A model generated the notes under the pieces. It was not told where the DNA came from. It did not search any database and saw nothing but the letters and a program-made list of their open reading frames with translations. The translations under genes and the position numbers were made by a program. Below are positions 26,799-35,300 of a DNA stretch of 64,000 bases, piece by piece. How positions within the stretch are numbered: position 1 is the first letter of the stretch; every line of letters begins with the position of its first letter. The DNA is taken from positions 1 to 64,000 of the forward strand of contig JADKCL010000013.1 in NCBI GenBank assembly GCA_016718825.1. The letters are read 5' to 3'. The stretch is from Bacteroidota bacterium (lineage in GTDB: Bacteria > Bacteroidota > Bacteroidia > J057 > JADKCL01).

Positions 26799-27006
26799 GG
26801 GTTTAAAAGGTTAAAATTGGACCAAAGGTTTCCCTGCGAATCATAAGTTCATTCGCGTGGAATTCTATCAAATAATGTGTAGAACAAGTGCTTGCGGCAC
26901 TTTGAATTCGTTACCTAGGTGATGAATGTACGAGATCTGGAATCGATTATTGTATCAAGGCAGTTTTTCTGAAGGCTCGATCTGTTCCACCAAAGCAAAT
27001 GGCGAT

Positions 27007-27930
27007 TCAGTTGCAATCGGAAACTTTGCTCAGGTATGTTTTTGCCTTCGGATGGTATTCAAATCTGCAGCTATTGGTAGACAGCTTGCGGATTGGTTTC
27101 AATTGTTGGATGTCCATGGGCATGGTATCTGCCACGATTTCCGCAATCGTCACGACGTCGATCTCCTGAATTCCATCCTCGTTTTCATCGGAAAAGACGA
27201 TTTCACTCGTTTCACGGTAGCCTTCATCTTCTTCGAGTTTTTCCTGCCCGTATTCTGCAAAATAGTTACCTTTTCCATAGTCTTTCCAATCGTAGAATGC
27301 AGTGAGTTGCGAGAATATCTGAAAAGCGGTATCCAATTCGATCCGAATGATTTCCATCCCTTTGTTCATGTATGTGCTATGCGATTGCTCGAATTGAAGC
27401 ACGAGATCGTTTCTTGTGGGGTCTGAAACCGGGCGAAATGAGATGTCTTTCAATTCCTCTGCATAGAATTCGTAAATGGCGTTTGGTTGTCCTGAAGATG
27501 CCATGTGTGAATAGAAACAGAAGTGGAATCCTCCGTACATGGTGAGTGAAAGATGATCCTGGAGCAACAGCAGCCGCTCTTTTGAACTGTCTCCCAAAAT
27601 GTTTCCTTCAAACAATTCTCCAGACATCATCATGGGGTAGCAACTGAACTTGCCGATGCAATTCATTCCGGAAATGACCGTCACGTCGCTGTCTGATGGT
27701 TGCCAAATCGGCCTGCCGGCGCTGTCAAACCAATGTTGCGCATACTTCCAACTCGCGGAGTCCAGTCGTTCCTCCAAAAGATCGACAGCATAGTCAATGT
27801 ACCCGGTCGACGGGCCAATGGGAGCTGAAGGTGTACGAGCGGAATCACCGCAGCTTGGAAGCAAGGTCGTCAAAAGGAAAATCGACCCAACGATGTTTAT
27901 CAAATTGGAAGGAATGGATTTGGCCGTCAT
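27007..27930 (-). CDS. Hypothetical lipoprotein
   Basis: This is a 307-residue protein with a lipoprotein signal MTAKSIPSNLINIVGSIFLL ending in LPSC, followed by a Pro/Ser-rich linker (GDSARTPSAPIGPS). I do not recognise the family. The mature part is rich in Asp, Glu and aromatic residues and contains four cysteines (CIGKFSCYP, HFCFYS and near the end NSCRFEY). FSDENEDGIQEIDVV looks like an EF-hand-like or dockerin-like calcium loop (DENEDGIQE). ATG 27930 is preferred to an upstream TTG because it gives a clean signal peptide. Confidence 0.68.
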   Translation of the reverse strand: MTAKSIPSNLINIVGSIFLLTTLLPSCGDSARTPSAPIGPSTGYIDYAVDLLEERLDSASWKYAQHWFDSAGRPIWQPSDSDVTVISGMNCIGKFSCYPMMMSGELFEGNILGDSSKERLLLLQDHLSLTMYGGFHFCFYSHMASSGQPNAIYEFYAEELKDISFRPVSDPTRNDLVLQFEQSHSTYMNKGMEIIRIELDTAFQIFSQLTAFYDWKDYGKGNYFAEYGQEKLEEDEGYRETSEIVFSDENEDGIQEIDVVTIAEIVADTMPMDIQQLKPIRKLSTNSCRFEYHPKAKTYLSKVSDCN

Positions 27931-28006
27931 TGAATGTCGTTTCGCATACACCAAGCTATCATTTTTATCCCAATTCCGCAGTTTTTCCTATCTTTAGTCT
28001 CATCAA

Positions 28007-29950
28007 TTGAAGAAAATGCACACTTGGCAACGACTCCAGCTTGTTCTGTTACTTTCCCTTTTTCCGTTGGTCTCATTTGCCCAGCAGGTGCAAGTCAATC
28101 CGTTGCGGCCCGACATCGTGGAAATGGAACGAAAGGCGGCTTCGGCAAAGATGACGGCAGTTTCTTCCGAACTCACAGACGCCTACGACCTCAAATACAA
28201 TCGCTTTCGTTGGGCTGTCGATCCGGCAGTGAAGTACATTACCGGCAGTGTCACGAGCTATTTTGAGCCGGTCGGAGCAAATATGGATACGCTCTATTTT
28301 GATTTGAGCGACTCCTTGACGGTCGATTCGGTCCACTACCATGGGAATGCCGCCTCCTTTGTCCACCTCTCCGGCGAATTGCTCCGCATTGTGTTTCCGG
28401 CGACGATCACCTTGGGAACGTTGGACTCGGTTTCTGTTTGGTACCATGGAGCGCCCGTGGGCACGGGCTTTGGCTCCTTCATTCAAGATCAGCACGACAG
28501 TATTCCCATTATTTGGACATTGTCAGAGCCCTATGGCGGGAAAGATTGGATGCCCTGCAAAAATGGCATTACCGACAAAATCGACAGCCTCGATATGTAC
28601 GTGACGACGCCTGCCGGCAACAAAGTCGCTGGAAATGGTGTATTGGTCGAAGTGATTCCCGGCATGGGCGAAAACACCTATCACTGGCGCCACCGGTATC
28701 CGATCGCGACGTATTTGATCGCTTTTGCGGTGACCAATTATGTCGAATACAGCAACTACGTGCCCTTTGGCGGTGATACGCTCGAGATTCTGAACTATGT
28801 CTTCCCCGAAGACAGCGCCCATTTTGCCTATTACACCCCCGAGATGATCGGCGCCATGCAGTTGTACGATTCGTTGTTTGGCATCTACCCTTTTCAAGAT
28901 GAGAAGTATGGCCACGCGCAGTTTGGCTGGGGTGGGGGAATGGAACATCAAACCATGAGTTTTGTGATCAATCCTGACTTCGAATTAGGAGCCCACGAAC
29001 TCGCCCACCAATGGTTTGGCGACAAAGTGACTTGCGGAAGCTGGCAAGACATTTGGCTCAATGAAAGTTGGGCGACCTATTGCTCAGGGCTTTGCTACGA
29101 ATTTGGTTTGGGGACATTACCTTGGATGGATTTCAAGCGATTCCGAAGGGATTTTGCCATCAGCGCACCCGATGGCAGTGTTTGGTGCGACGACACGACT
29201 TCCGTCAACCGTATTTTTAATGGTCGCCTTAGTTATACCAAAGGCGCCATGGTTTTACACCAACTGCGCTGGCTCATCGGCGATTCGGCCTTTTTTCAAG
29301 GTGTTCGCAACTACTTGTCTGATCCTGTTTTGGCCTATGATTTTGTGCGGACCGATGATTTTCAGCAGCATTTGGAGGCGAGCAGCGGCCGTAGCCTGAA
29401 TTCCTATTTTTCTGACTGGGTCTATGGACAAGGCTATCCGACCTATACCGTTGTTTGGAGTCAATCTGGCAATACCGTATCGGTGGAATTTTCTCAAACC
29501 GCATCCATGCCGGGTTCCGTGCCATTTTTCGCATTGCCGATTCCCATCCGGTTGGATGGTAATGGACAATCGGTCACGGTCGTGTTTGACAATACGAGTA
29601 ACGGGCAGATTTTTACTGCGAATGTGCCTTTTTCAGTGGATTCGATCGTGTTTGACCCGGAGATTTGGTTGCTTGCCAATCAGTCTGTCATCGCTGCGAA
29701 TGACGAAATGGAGCTTGCCGCCGGAATGGAAGTCTTTCCAAACCCGACCAATGGCTTTGTGAATATCCGTGGGCAAGGAATGAAAAGTGCAACGTTGATT
29801 GATTTAGCAGGCCGCAGCATCCTGAAAACGGATTTGCATGCCTGTGTGGGTACGCAACGGATGGACTTGCCGTTGGTTCCAGCCGGCATCTACTTGCTAC
29901 GCATTGAGTCTGCCGGCAAGCAACAAACTTTCAAGCTGCGGATCGACTGA
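28007..29950 (+). CDS. M1 family metallopeptidase with T9SS sorting domain
   Basis: This 647-residue secreted zinc aminopeptidase of the M1 family has a signal peptide (MKKMHTWQRLQLVLLLSLF). The N-terminal beta domain is about 45-210. The substrate-recognition motif is GGMEHQ (310-315) in place of classical GAMEN. The zinc site is HELAH (His330, Glu331, His334) with the third ligand Glu353 in DIWLNE. A PNPTNG-type T9SS domain closes the protein (about 570-647), so it is sent to the surface or medium. It probably trims peptides for nutrition. The start is TTG 28007 or ATG 28016; the first gives a more basic signal. It stands alone. Confidence 0.92.
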   Translation: MKKMHTWQRLQLVLLLSLFPLVSFAQQVQVNPLRPDIVEMERKAASAKMTAVSSELTDAYDLKYNRFRWAVDPAVKYITGSVTSYFEPVGANMDTLYFDLSDSLTVDSVHYHGNAASFVHLSGELLRIVFPATITLGTLDSVSVWYHGAPVGTGFGSFIQDQHDSIPIIWTLSEPYGGKDWMPCKNGITDKIDSLDMYVTTPAGNKVAGNGVLVEVIPGMGENTYHWRHRYPIATYLIAFAVTNYVEYSNYVPFGGDTLEILNYVFPEDSAHFAYYTPEMIGAMQLYDSLFGIYPFQDEKYGHAQFGWGGGMEHQTMSFVINPDFELGAHELAHQWFGDKVTCGSWQDIWLNESWATYCSGLCYEFGLGTLPWMDFKRFRRDFAISAPDGSVWCDDTTSVNRIFNGRLSYTKGAMVLHQLRWLIGDSAFFQGVRNYLSDPVLAYDFVRTDDFQQHLEASSGRSLNSYFSDWVYGQGYPTYTVVWSQSGNTVSVEFSQTASMPGSVPFFALPIPIRLDGNGQSVTVVFDNTSNGQIFTANVPFSVDSIVFDPEIWLLANQSVIAANDEMELAAGMEVFPNPTNGFVNIRGQGMKSATLIDLAGRSILKTDLHACVGTQRMDLPLVPAGIYLLRIESAGKQQTFKLRID

Positions 29951-29997
29951 CGCATCCTGGAGAATGTTGATTCCTTTTTCTGATTTGAGGGGCTAAA

Positions 29998-30048
29998 ACA
30001 ATGTCAGCCAAGCTTTTGGAAATCCAAAGTCTTGGCTGACGTTATTTT
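29998..30048. terminator. Hairpin between convergent genes, probable bidirectional terminator
   Basis: A perfect 10-bp stem GTCAGCCAAG (30003-30012) / CTTGGCTGAC (30031-30040) with an inner TTTGG/CCAAA pairing. T-rich bases follow on both strands (GTTATTTT on plus; ATTGTTTT on minus). It lies between the M1 peptidase and the DUF427 gene. Confidence 0.75.
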
Positions 30049-30066
30049 GAAGTATGGAAAGCCGGC

Positions 30067-30348
30067 CTATGCGATGACTGAAACGCCTCTCCAAAAAGCA
30101 ATTCGGCCTTTGATAAGTTCCGCTTCCTGCTTTGGTTCCGGATAGTACCAAGCCGCATCCGAATTGGTTTTTCCATCTACGGAGACATGATAATAACTCG
30201 CTTTGCCCTTCCAAGCACAGATGGAATGCGTTTCACTCTCCTTGAAATGCGCGGAAACAAGGCTATCGGCCGGGAAATAATGGTTGCCTTCAACGACAAT
30301 GGTGTCGTTGCTTTCTGCCAATACCGTATCGTTCCAGATTGCTTTCAT
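30067..30348 (-). CDS. DUF427 domain protein
   Basis: This 93-residue soluble protein begins MKAIWNDTVLAESNDTIVVE and carries the family blocks GNHYFPADSL, ETHSICAWKGKASYY and AAWYYPEPKQEAELIKGRIAFW. DUF427 is a small beta-tent fold found widely; no activity is established. It follows the DUF6526 gene by 13 bases, likely co-transcribed, and ends at a bidirectional terminator. Confidence 0.88.
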   Translation of the reverse strand: MKAIWNDTVLAESNDTIVVEGNHYFPADSLVSAHFKESETHSICAWKGKASYYHVSVDGKTNSDAAWYYPEPKQEAELIKGRIAFWRGVSVIA

Positions 30349-30361
30349 CAGTGGGGGAAAT

Positions 30362-30796
30362 TTAGACGCGGTGATGGTCGGCGCGCCAGTTTTGAATCAA
30401 TTTTTTGATGTCCTCGTTTTTGAGCTTTTCATCGGCAGCCTTTACGGCAAGCCCGGGTAACTCAGCATCAGAAGCGAAACGGAGGGCAACAATTTGGCTG
30501 ACACGAAGGCGGCTGTCCAGGGGTTTCCCGGTCAACAGGTAGTGACGGAAATTTTCTTCTGCGCGGATCGCGCGATCCTGCGCCTTGAGTGCGAATGCGC
30601 GTGCATAAAACCCAACAAGCGCGAGCGCGAGGCCAATCACAGCAACAAAAATGCCTGGAATTACATTTTGAGGGCATTCGCAGAATGCATAAACAATGCC
30701 TCCAACCAAAATGCCGATGATCAGCAGGTAGGTAAGGTAATGATAGCCAGGGACCAAGCGGCGATGGCTTTTGAAGTCTTGTGTTTTCTCACTCAT
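30362..30796 (-). CDS. DUF6526 family membrane protein
   Basis: This is a 144-residue protein with two membrane helices (about 22-39 and 46-66). A strongly conserved cytoplasmic part follows: FALKAQDRAIRAEENFRHYL, LLTGKPLDSRLRVSQIVALRF and IKKLIQNWRADHHRV. These match DUF6526, a family largely found in Bacteroidota and related bacteria with no known function. The neighbouring DUF427 gene starts 13 bases downstream. Confidence 0.83.
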   Translation of the reverse strand: MSEKTQDFKSHRRLVPGYHYLTYLLIIGILVGGIVYAFCECPQNVIPGIFVAVIGLALALVGFYARAFALKAQDRAIRAEENFRHYLLTGKPLDSRLRVSQIVALRFASDAELPGLAVKAADEKLKNEDIKKLIQNWRADHHRV

Positions 30797-30965
30797 TTTT
30801 TGAAAAAGTTTTCAGGGTGATGTTCCTTCCTACGTTGTTTGGAAACATTGGAGGGTAAACCCAGCATTGTGTAAAATGTTGGCACAGGTCGAAAATTTTG
30901 CTGTTTTCGAGGCCTTGCACCGAGCGAAATCCATCATTCAGGTGCAAAGCGAATAGTGGTGCGTA

Positions 30966-31003
30966 AAAAAACAAAGTCAGCCCTTTAAACTGACTTTGTT
31001 TTC
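30966..31003 (-). terminator. Terminator of the ArsR-SRPBCC-VOC operon
   Basis: A perfect 10-bp stem ACAAAGTCAG (30971-30980) / CTGACTTTGT (30990-30999), 20 bases past the VOC stop. On the minus strand it is followed by TTTTTTT. The other strand also has a T-rich flank. Confidence 0.88.
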
Positions 31004-31018
31004 TTTCCATGAATGCGA

Positions 31019-31402
31019 TCAGAGGCTGTTGGCGTGCAACGCCATGGCATTGCCCTCGGAATCCATAAATCCTGCCATGTAACCGATCTCGGGAGATACC
31101 TGCATCGGCGGCATCGTTATTGTACCTCCTGCGGCTGCGATCCGGTCCACAACCGCTTGGATGCTCGGATTTGCATTCAAATAGACCCAGGCACCCGTTG
31201 CGGAAGGCACATGATATTGGCTCTTGACCAATGCGCCGGAGACTTTGTCGGGTGCAGCAGGAAAGGTGGACATGCTCATGCCCATCATTTCCGAGATCGG
31301 CTCCAATTCCGTGGCAAAAATCGCCTCATAAAATTTCTTCGCGCGCTCGAGGTCCAATGCTGGAATCTCAAACCAGTTCAGTGAATTTGAATTCTTGTCC
31401 AT
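31019..31402 (-). CDS. VOC (glyoxalase/bleomycin resistance-like) protein
   Basis: This 127-residue protein starts at ATG 31402 (MDKNSNSLNWFEIPALDLER). It has the paired beta-alpha-beta-beta-beta pattern of the vicinal oxygen chelate fold: FEIPALDLERAKKFYEAIF, then AWVYLNANPSIQAVVDRI, and ending GFMDSEGNAMALH. The single-domain form and the sequence GYMAGFMDSEGN place it in the large group of unassigned VOC proteins. It is the third gene after arsR-like and SRPBCC genes, which suggests common control by the ArsR-family repressor. Confidence 0.87.
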   Translation of the reverse strand: MDKNSNSLNWFEIPALDLERAKKFYEAIFATELEPISEMMGMSMSTFPAAPDKVSGALVKSQYHVPSATGAWVYLNANPSIQAVVDRIAAAGGTITMPPMQVSPEIGYMAGFMDSEGNAMALHANSL

Positions 31403-31475
31403 GTTGTAACGCTTTATAAAGTTGAAAAATTGAATAAATGTTGAATCGAGTTGTTGAATTGAATCGGAAGGATGG

Positions 31476-31919
31476 TCAAGCCGCAAGCAGCAATTCATCC
31501 AGTTTGTCAAGGAGGTCCTTCCAGCCCTGCGTACGTCCCGTAGGATCGATCACTTTTTCAAGCACCTGCAATACAGTGACTTCCGTGCCATGATCACCTT
31601 CGACGAAATCTACCGTTACCACCGAATCTCCTGCCAATGTGAGGTCCGGGTCAAAAATGAAGGTGTACACCAGTTTGCGATTGGGCTGGATTTCCTTGAA
31701 AAAGCCACGTGTCCAAAGGCTGCCGAATTTCTCTGAGATGAGTTCGATGTCAAACCTGCCGCCGACAATCGGCTCCACAAACAATTCCCCGACGTAGGCA
31801 AATCGTGGACCATACCATTTGCACAACAAGGTCGGGTCGAGAAATGCCTCAAAAACCTTGTTGACAGGGTGGTTAAATGTTTTTTGACAACGTACCATAC
31901 TGCGTTCGCCCATCTTCAT
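31476..31919 (-). CDS. SRPBCC (AHSA1-like) ligand-binding protein
   Basis: This 147-residue protein starts at ATG 31919, overlapping the ArsR stop by 4 bases (ATGA). The AHSA1/START fold pattern is clear: FNHPVNKVFEAFLDPTLLCKW, YGPRF, GGRFDIEL, then TFIFDPDLTLAGDSVVTVDF and a final helix QGWKDLLDKLDELL. These proteins have a hydrophobic cavity; the ligand is unknown. Translational coupling to an ArsR-type regulator is a recurring bacterial gene pair. Confidence 0.88.
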   Translation of the reverse strand: MKMGERSMVRCQKTFNHPVNKVFEAFLDPTLLCKWYGPRFAYVGELFVEPIVGGRFDIELISEKFGSLWTRGFFKEIQPNRKLVYTFIFDPDLTLAGDSVVTVDFVEGDHGTEVTVLQVLEKVIDPTGRTQGWKDLLDKLDELLLAA

Positions 31920-32260
31920 TTTTCTGCTCCTTCCTGATTTTCCTTGTCCAATAATTCCGCGAGTGCGTTTAATCCGTCGTTCCAGAATTGATGTTGCCTT
32001 GAAATCCATTCGATCGCTCCACGCATCGGCTCCGGTTCAAAATGGCATTTCACATACCGCCCGTCCTTCTTCCGCTGCAACAACCCCGAATGATCCAGAA
32101 TTTTGAGATGCTTGGAAACTGCAGGCAAAGACATGTCAAACATGCCCGCCAATTCCATCACGGTACAATCCTTAACCTTTACCGTCTCAAGGATTTTCCT
32201 CCGCGTGCGGTCAGACAATGCCGAGAATACCAAGTCCAATTGAATTTCTTGCTTTTCCAT
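31916..32260 (-). CDS. ArsR/SmtB-type transcriptional regulator of the SRPBCC-linked group
   Basis: This is a 114-residue winged-helix repressor: LVFSALSDRTRRKILETV, the recognition region MELAGMFDMSLPAVSKHLKIL, then the wing LLQRKKDGRYVKCHFEPEPM and a C-terminal dimerisation helix. There is no clear CxC-type metal site, so an organic effector is more likely than a metal. The palindrome TTAACCA-AA-TGGTTAA about 42 bases ahead of its start is the likely operator. It heads the operon with SRPBCC and VOC genes. Confidence 0.9.
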   Translation of the reverse strand: MEKQEIQLDLVFSALSDRTRRKILETVKVKDCTVMELAGMFDMSLPAVSKHLKILDHSGLLQRKKDGRYVKCHFEPEPMRGAIEWISRQHQFWNDGLNALAELLDKENQEGAEK

Positions 32261-32301
32261 TTTGCTAGAACCTCAATGCGAACCTACATGATTTATATTA
32301 A

Positions 32302-32317
32302 TTAACCAAATGGTTAA
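32302..32317. promoter_or_regulatory. Probable ArsR-family operator
   Basis: A perfect inverted repeat TTAACCA (32302-32308), AA, TGGTTAA (32311-32317), about 42 bases upstream of the regulator start and inside an AT-rich promoter region. Position and symmetry fit autoregulation by the ArsR-type protein; binding is inferred. Confidence 0.65.
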
Positions 32318-32337
32318 ATGTATTTTTTTAGAATTCA

Positions 32338-32372
32338 AAAAGAACCCGGACTGCTTTCACAATCCGGGTCTT
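32338..32372 (-). terminator. Terminator of the large T9SS-like gene
   Basis: Stem ACCCGGA (32344-32350) / TCCGGGT (32363-32369), 26 bases past the stop at 32396. On the minus strand it is followed by TCTTTTTG. Confidence 0.78.
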
Positions 32373-32395
32373 TCCAAAAAATTGAACACAAAGCG

Positions 32396-35300
32396 TCAAT
32401 AGCTATTGAGGTCCATTTGGGGCATTACCGTGAACAATTTGACGATCGTTTCGCCTAGCTCGAAGCCATCAACATGGATCAAATAGGCCCCGCTCGCAAT
32501 CGGGACGCCTGCTTGGTTTTTCAAATCCCAAGTTTGCTCTGGCGAATCGGAGTTTTTGGCATAACTGCGCACCAAAGTTCCACTGAGGTTGAAAATTTTG
32601 ATGTTGCAACGTCGGGGTAGATTCGTGATTTTCACGATGGTCTGCGTCGGCGCACGCTCGTATTCACTGAAGGCGTAGTAGGGGTTGGGAACTACCCGCA
32701 CGTCCTGGAGCAAGGAACGCGTTGCTTCTGCAGTCACGTTGGTTGCGCCTGCATACGCGTCGGTGTTGAAGAGAAACACGGGAACATCCTGCGTAGCAGG
32801 TCGTGCATGAAAAGGATGGTTGACTCTGATCGACAGCCTTGCCTCCGTCGGGATCTGATCATAAGTGGTCCACTTAAATTCATCCCTGACCAACGGAACT
32901 CCAACCCATGCGACATCCCGGTAAACTTTGGCGATATAACTTGGATTCTGCCAAGGCGGACCATAGGAGGATTCAAACAGCATTTGCGTGCCAGAAAGCT
33001 GCTTGGTCCCGCGCGCGAGCACTTTATGGATCTCAGCGCAACCATCATAGGGCGTTTTGGACACATATATATAGTGTCGCCCTCCCGCCGTGGTTCCGTT
33101 GTTCCCATAGGCGCCCGTGGGATTCCAAAGCATGTCTCCTCCGTGGTTGATTTTGTCCCAATCGTTTTCCCCGAAGAAGATGTTGAGCCGCTGACCGGTA
33201 TTGACATCAATAGCATAGCCGGGAAACATGGTCCAGCCTTGCGTCGCTGAATCCAAAGCACCTTGCATCGGATGCAATTGCGCATCCAAGCCCATTTTCC
33301 ATTTGGCCGTGAGGGTATTGGAACCTGCGCCCGTGGCATTGTTGGGTGAAGACTCAATGACCACGCTGCGCGACCATTTAGTTGGATCCGGAGAAAACAC
33401 GATGTCGACATCGGGCAATTCGGAGAGGTTGAGCATGCTATCGGGTTTCATCATGAAGCTGATGGCTCCGACGCCGATGGACACTCCAGGTGCAATTCTG
33501 CCGGATTGGTCATTGACATTGAAACTCCGCGCAAGGCACATTGGGGCCCAGCTGCCTTCAAACAACCTTTCATGGTTTTCTTCGGGGTCATAGATTTTTG
33601 CATTTCGCACGACTTGCGATTCTACGCCGAGGTCGAAGGTGTCAATTCCCGCCATGATCCAGTCCGCAATTTGCTCTCGATCCACGTCTCCGTAGCCTGC
33701 AAGCCAGTCTTTGCTGGGATCGGCATACTGCATGCGAGCAGCAATGATCGGATCGTAGCCTTGTTGCGCCAATTCCGGAGCTTGCGGATTGTAAACCCCA
33801 AGCGCAAATCCATGACCGGCAATCACGCGTTCGGTTCCGCTCAATGGCTCAGGTCGGTACCCCAAATGTCCACCATTGGAATCCAATCGCTCGATGTACA
33901 CACTTTGGTACACGAGATCGCCCTCGTGATAAAGCTTCCATTCGACCCGCTCTTGCTCGGTAACCTCGCCTCCAGGCAAGCCTTGTACAATTTTGGGTTG
34001 CCCAAATGCCTCGTCTCTAACCACCTCAAGACGGTAATTTCCCTTTTGCACCTCCTTGGCATTGACGATCTTCAGGCGGATCGGGGATTTTCCGGCAGCA
34101 TACCCAATTCGTTCGACATGACCCTCCTGCAAAATTGCAGTTTCGGTTTCCGGTCTCAGGGCGACAGCATTTCCACCGTTCCCAATTCCGCTGATTTGGT
34201 CCACAGGGATTCCGTCGCCATAGTCCGATGCCAAAATTGATCCGTTTGCTTCGAATCCCGTTTTGTGCGGCATTGCGGTCACATTTTCATAGTTTCCGTT
34301 TCCTTGCACAAATTTTCGACCTTCGGATGGGATTCCATTCCAGGCGTAGGCAATCACGGCGTAGTAATAGTTGGTGTAGTTGCGCAATCGTCGGTCACTT
34401 CCTTCGGCAAAAAGGTCTTCATGTGCGCGAATGCCATGGAAAATTCCTGCATCCGCACCGGTCACCATCACTTGGTCAGTGACAACGGGGTCATCCAATC
34501 CTTCGATGAACGTCTCCACGCGATTGACAATCGTTCCTACGCCGTCCCGGATATCGCATTGCGCCAAAAGCCGCGCCTTGTCCGTATCAAAAAGATCCGA
34601 GTTGGAGACGCCGCCGTCTTTCAGTTGGAAAACCATATAGCCTTGGAACTGGAATTCGGGGTCTGCTACGCCTTGCGACGCAAGCGCCGGATCGATTTGA
34701 CTGTACCGCTCCTGATAGTTGTTGAATGCAACTGAATCCAAATAGTCCCAAGAAATCACCAGCTCCTGGTCAAATTCTTCGATGGCAACGGTTGGCGCAT
34801 CCGGTCCATCCAGCAGGTGGAATTTGGCATCAAACAAAGCCTGCGCCAAGTCATCTGCCGAAAAGGCCTCGCACAAGGAGCCCAATTGCCCATTCGAATT
34901 GCCTCTTGCCCAAACGGCGCCCGTGATGATCTCGTTTTGGGCGCCATTTTGCAAGAAAAACGGCCCCGCCGAGAGGATGAACCTGCGGTCGTCTGCGGGA
35001 TTGCCTTCGGAGAGCTCGTTCCATCCAGAGGCCGCGCCACAAGCGCCCGGATCTCCCGGGAACATGTAATTGACGGGCGTAACGCCGTGCAAGCCGTTGC
35101 CCCCTGCGGTCACGCGCGAACCATCTTTCCAAAGTCCACGCAAATAGCCATAATAATGCGTTGCCACCTCAGGATTGCCCGTGAGGCCATCTTTGTTGTC
35201 ATAGTACATGAATTGCGACATGCCCAAGCGCTGCCCATTCGTATCGAGCGGACCCTGGAAAAAGTCAATGCCAAACACCGGCGGATGCGCACCGTAACCT

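Noticed and set aside
26926..27426. 166-codon plus-strand frame
   Set aside because: Mostly antisense to the hypothetical lipoprotein, which has a good signal peptide and lipobox; the plus frame has no recognisable feature.
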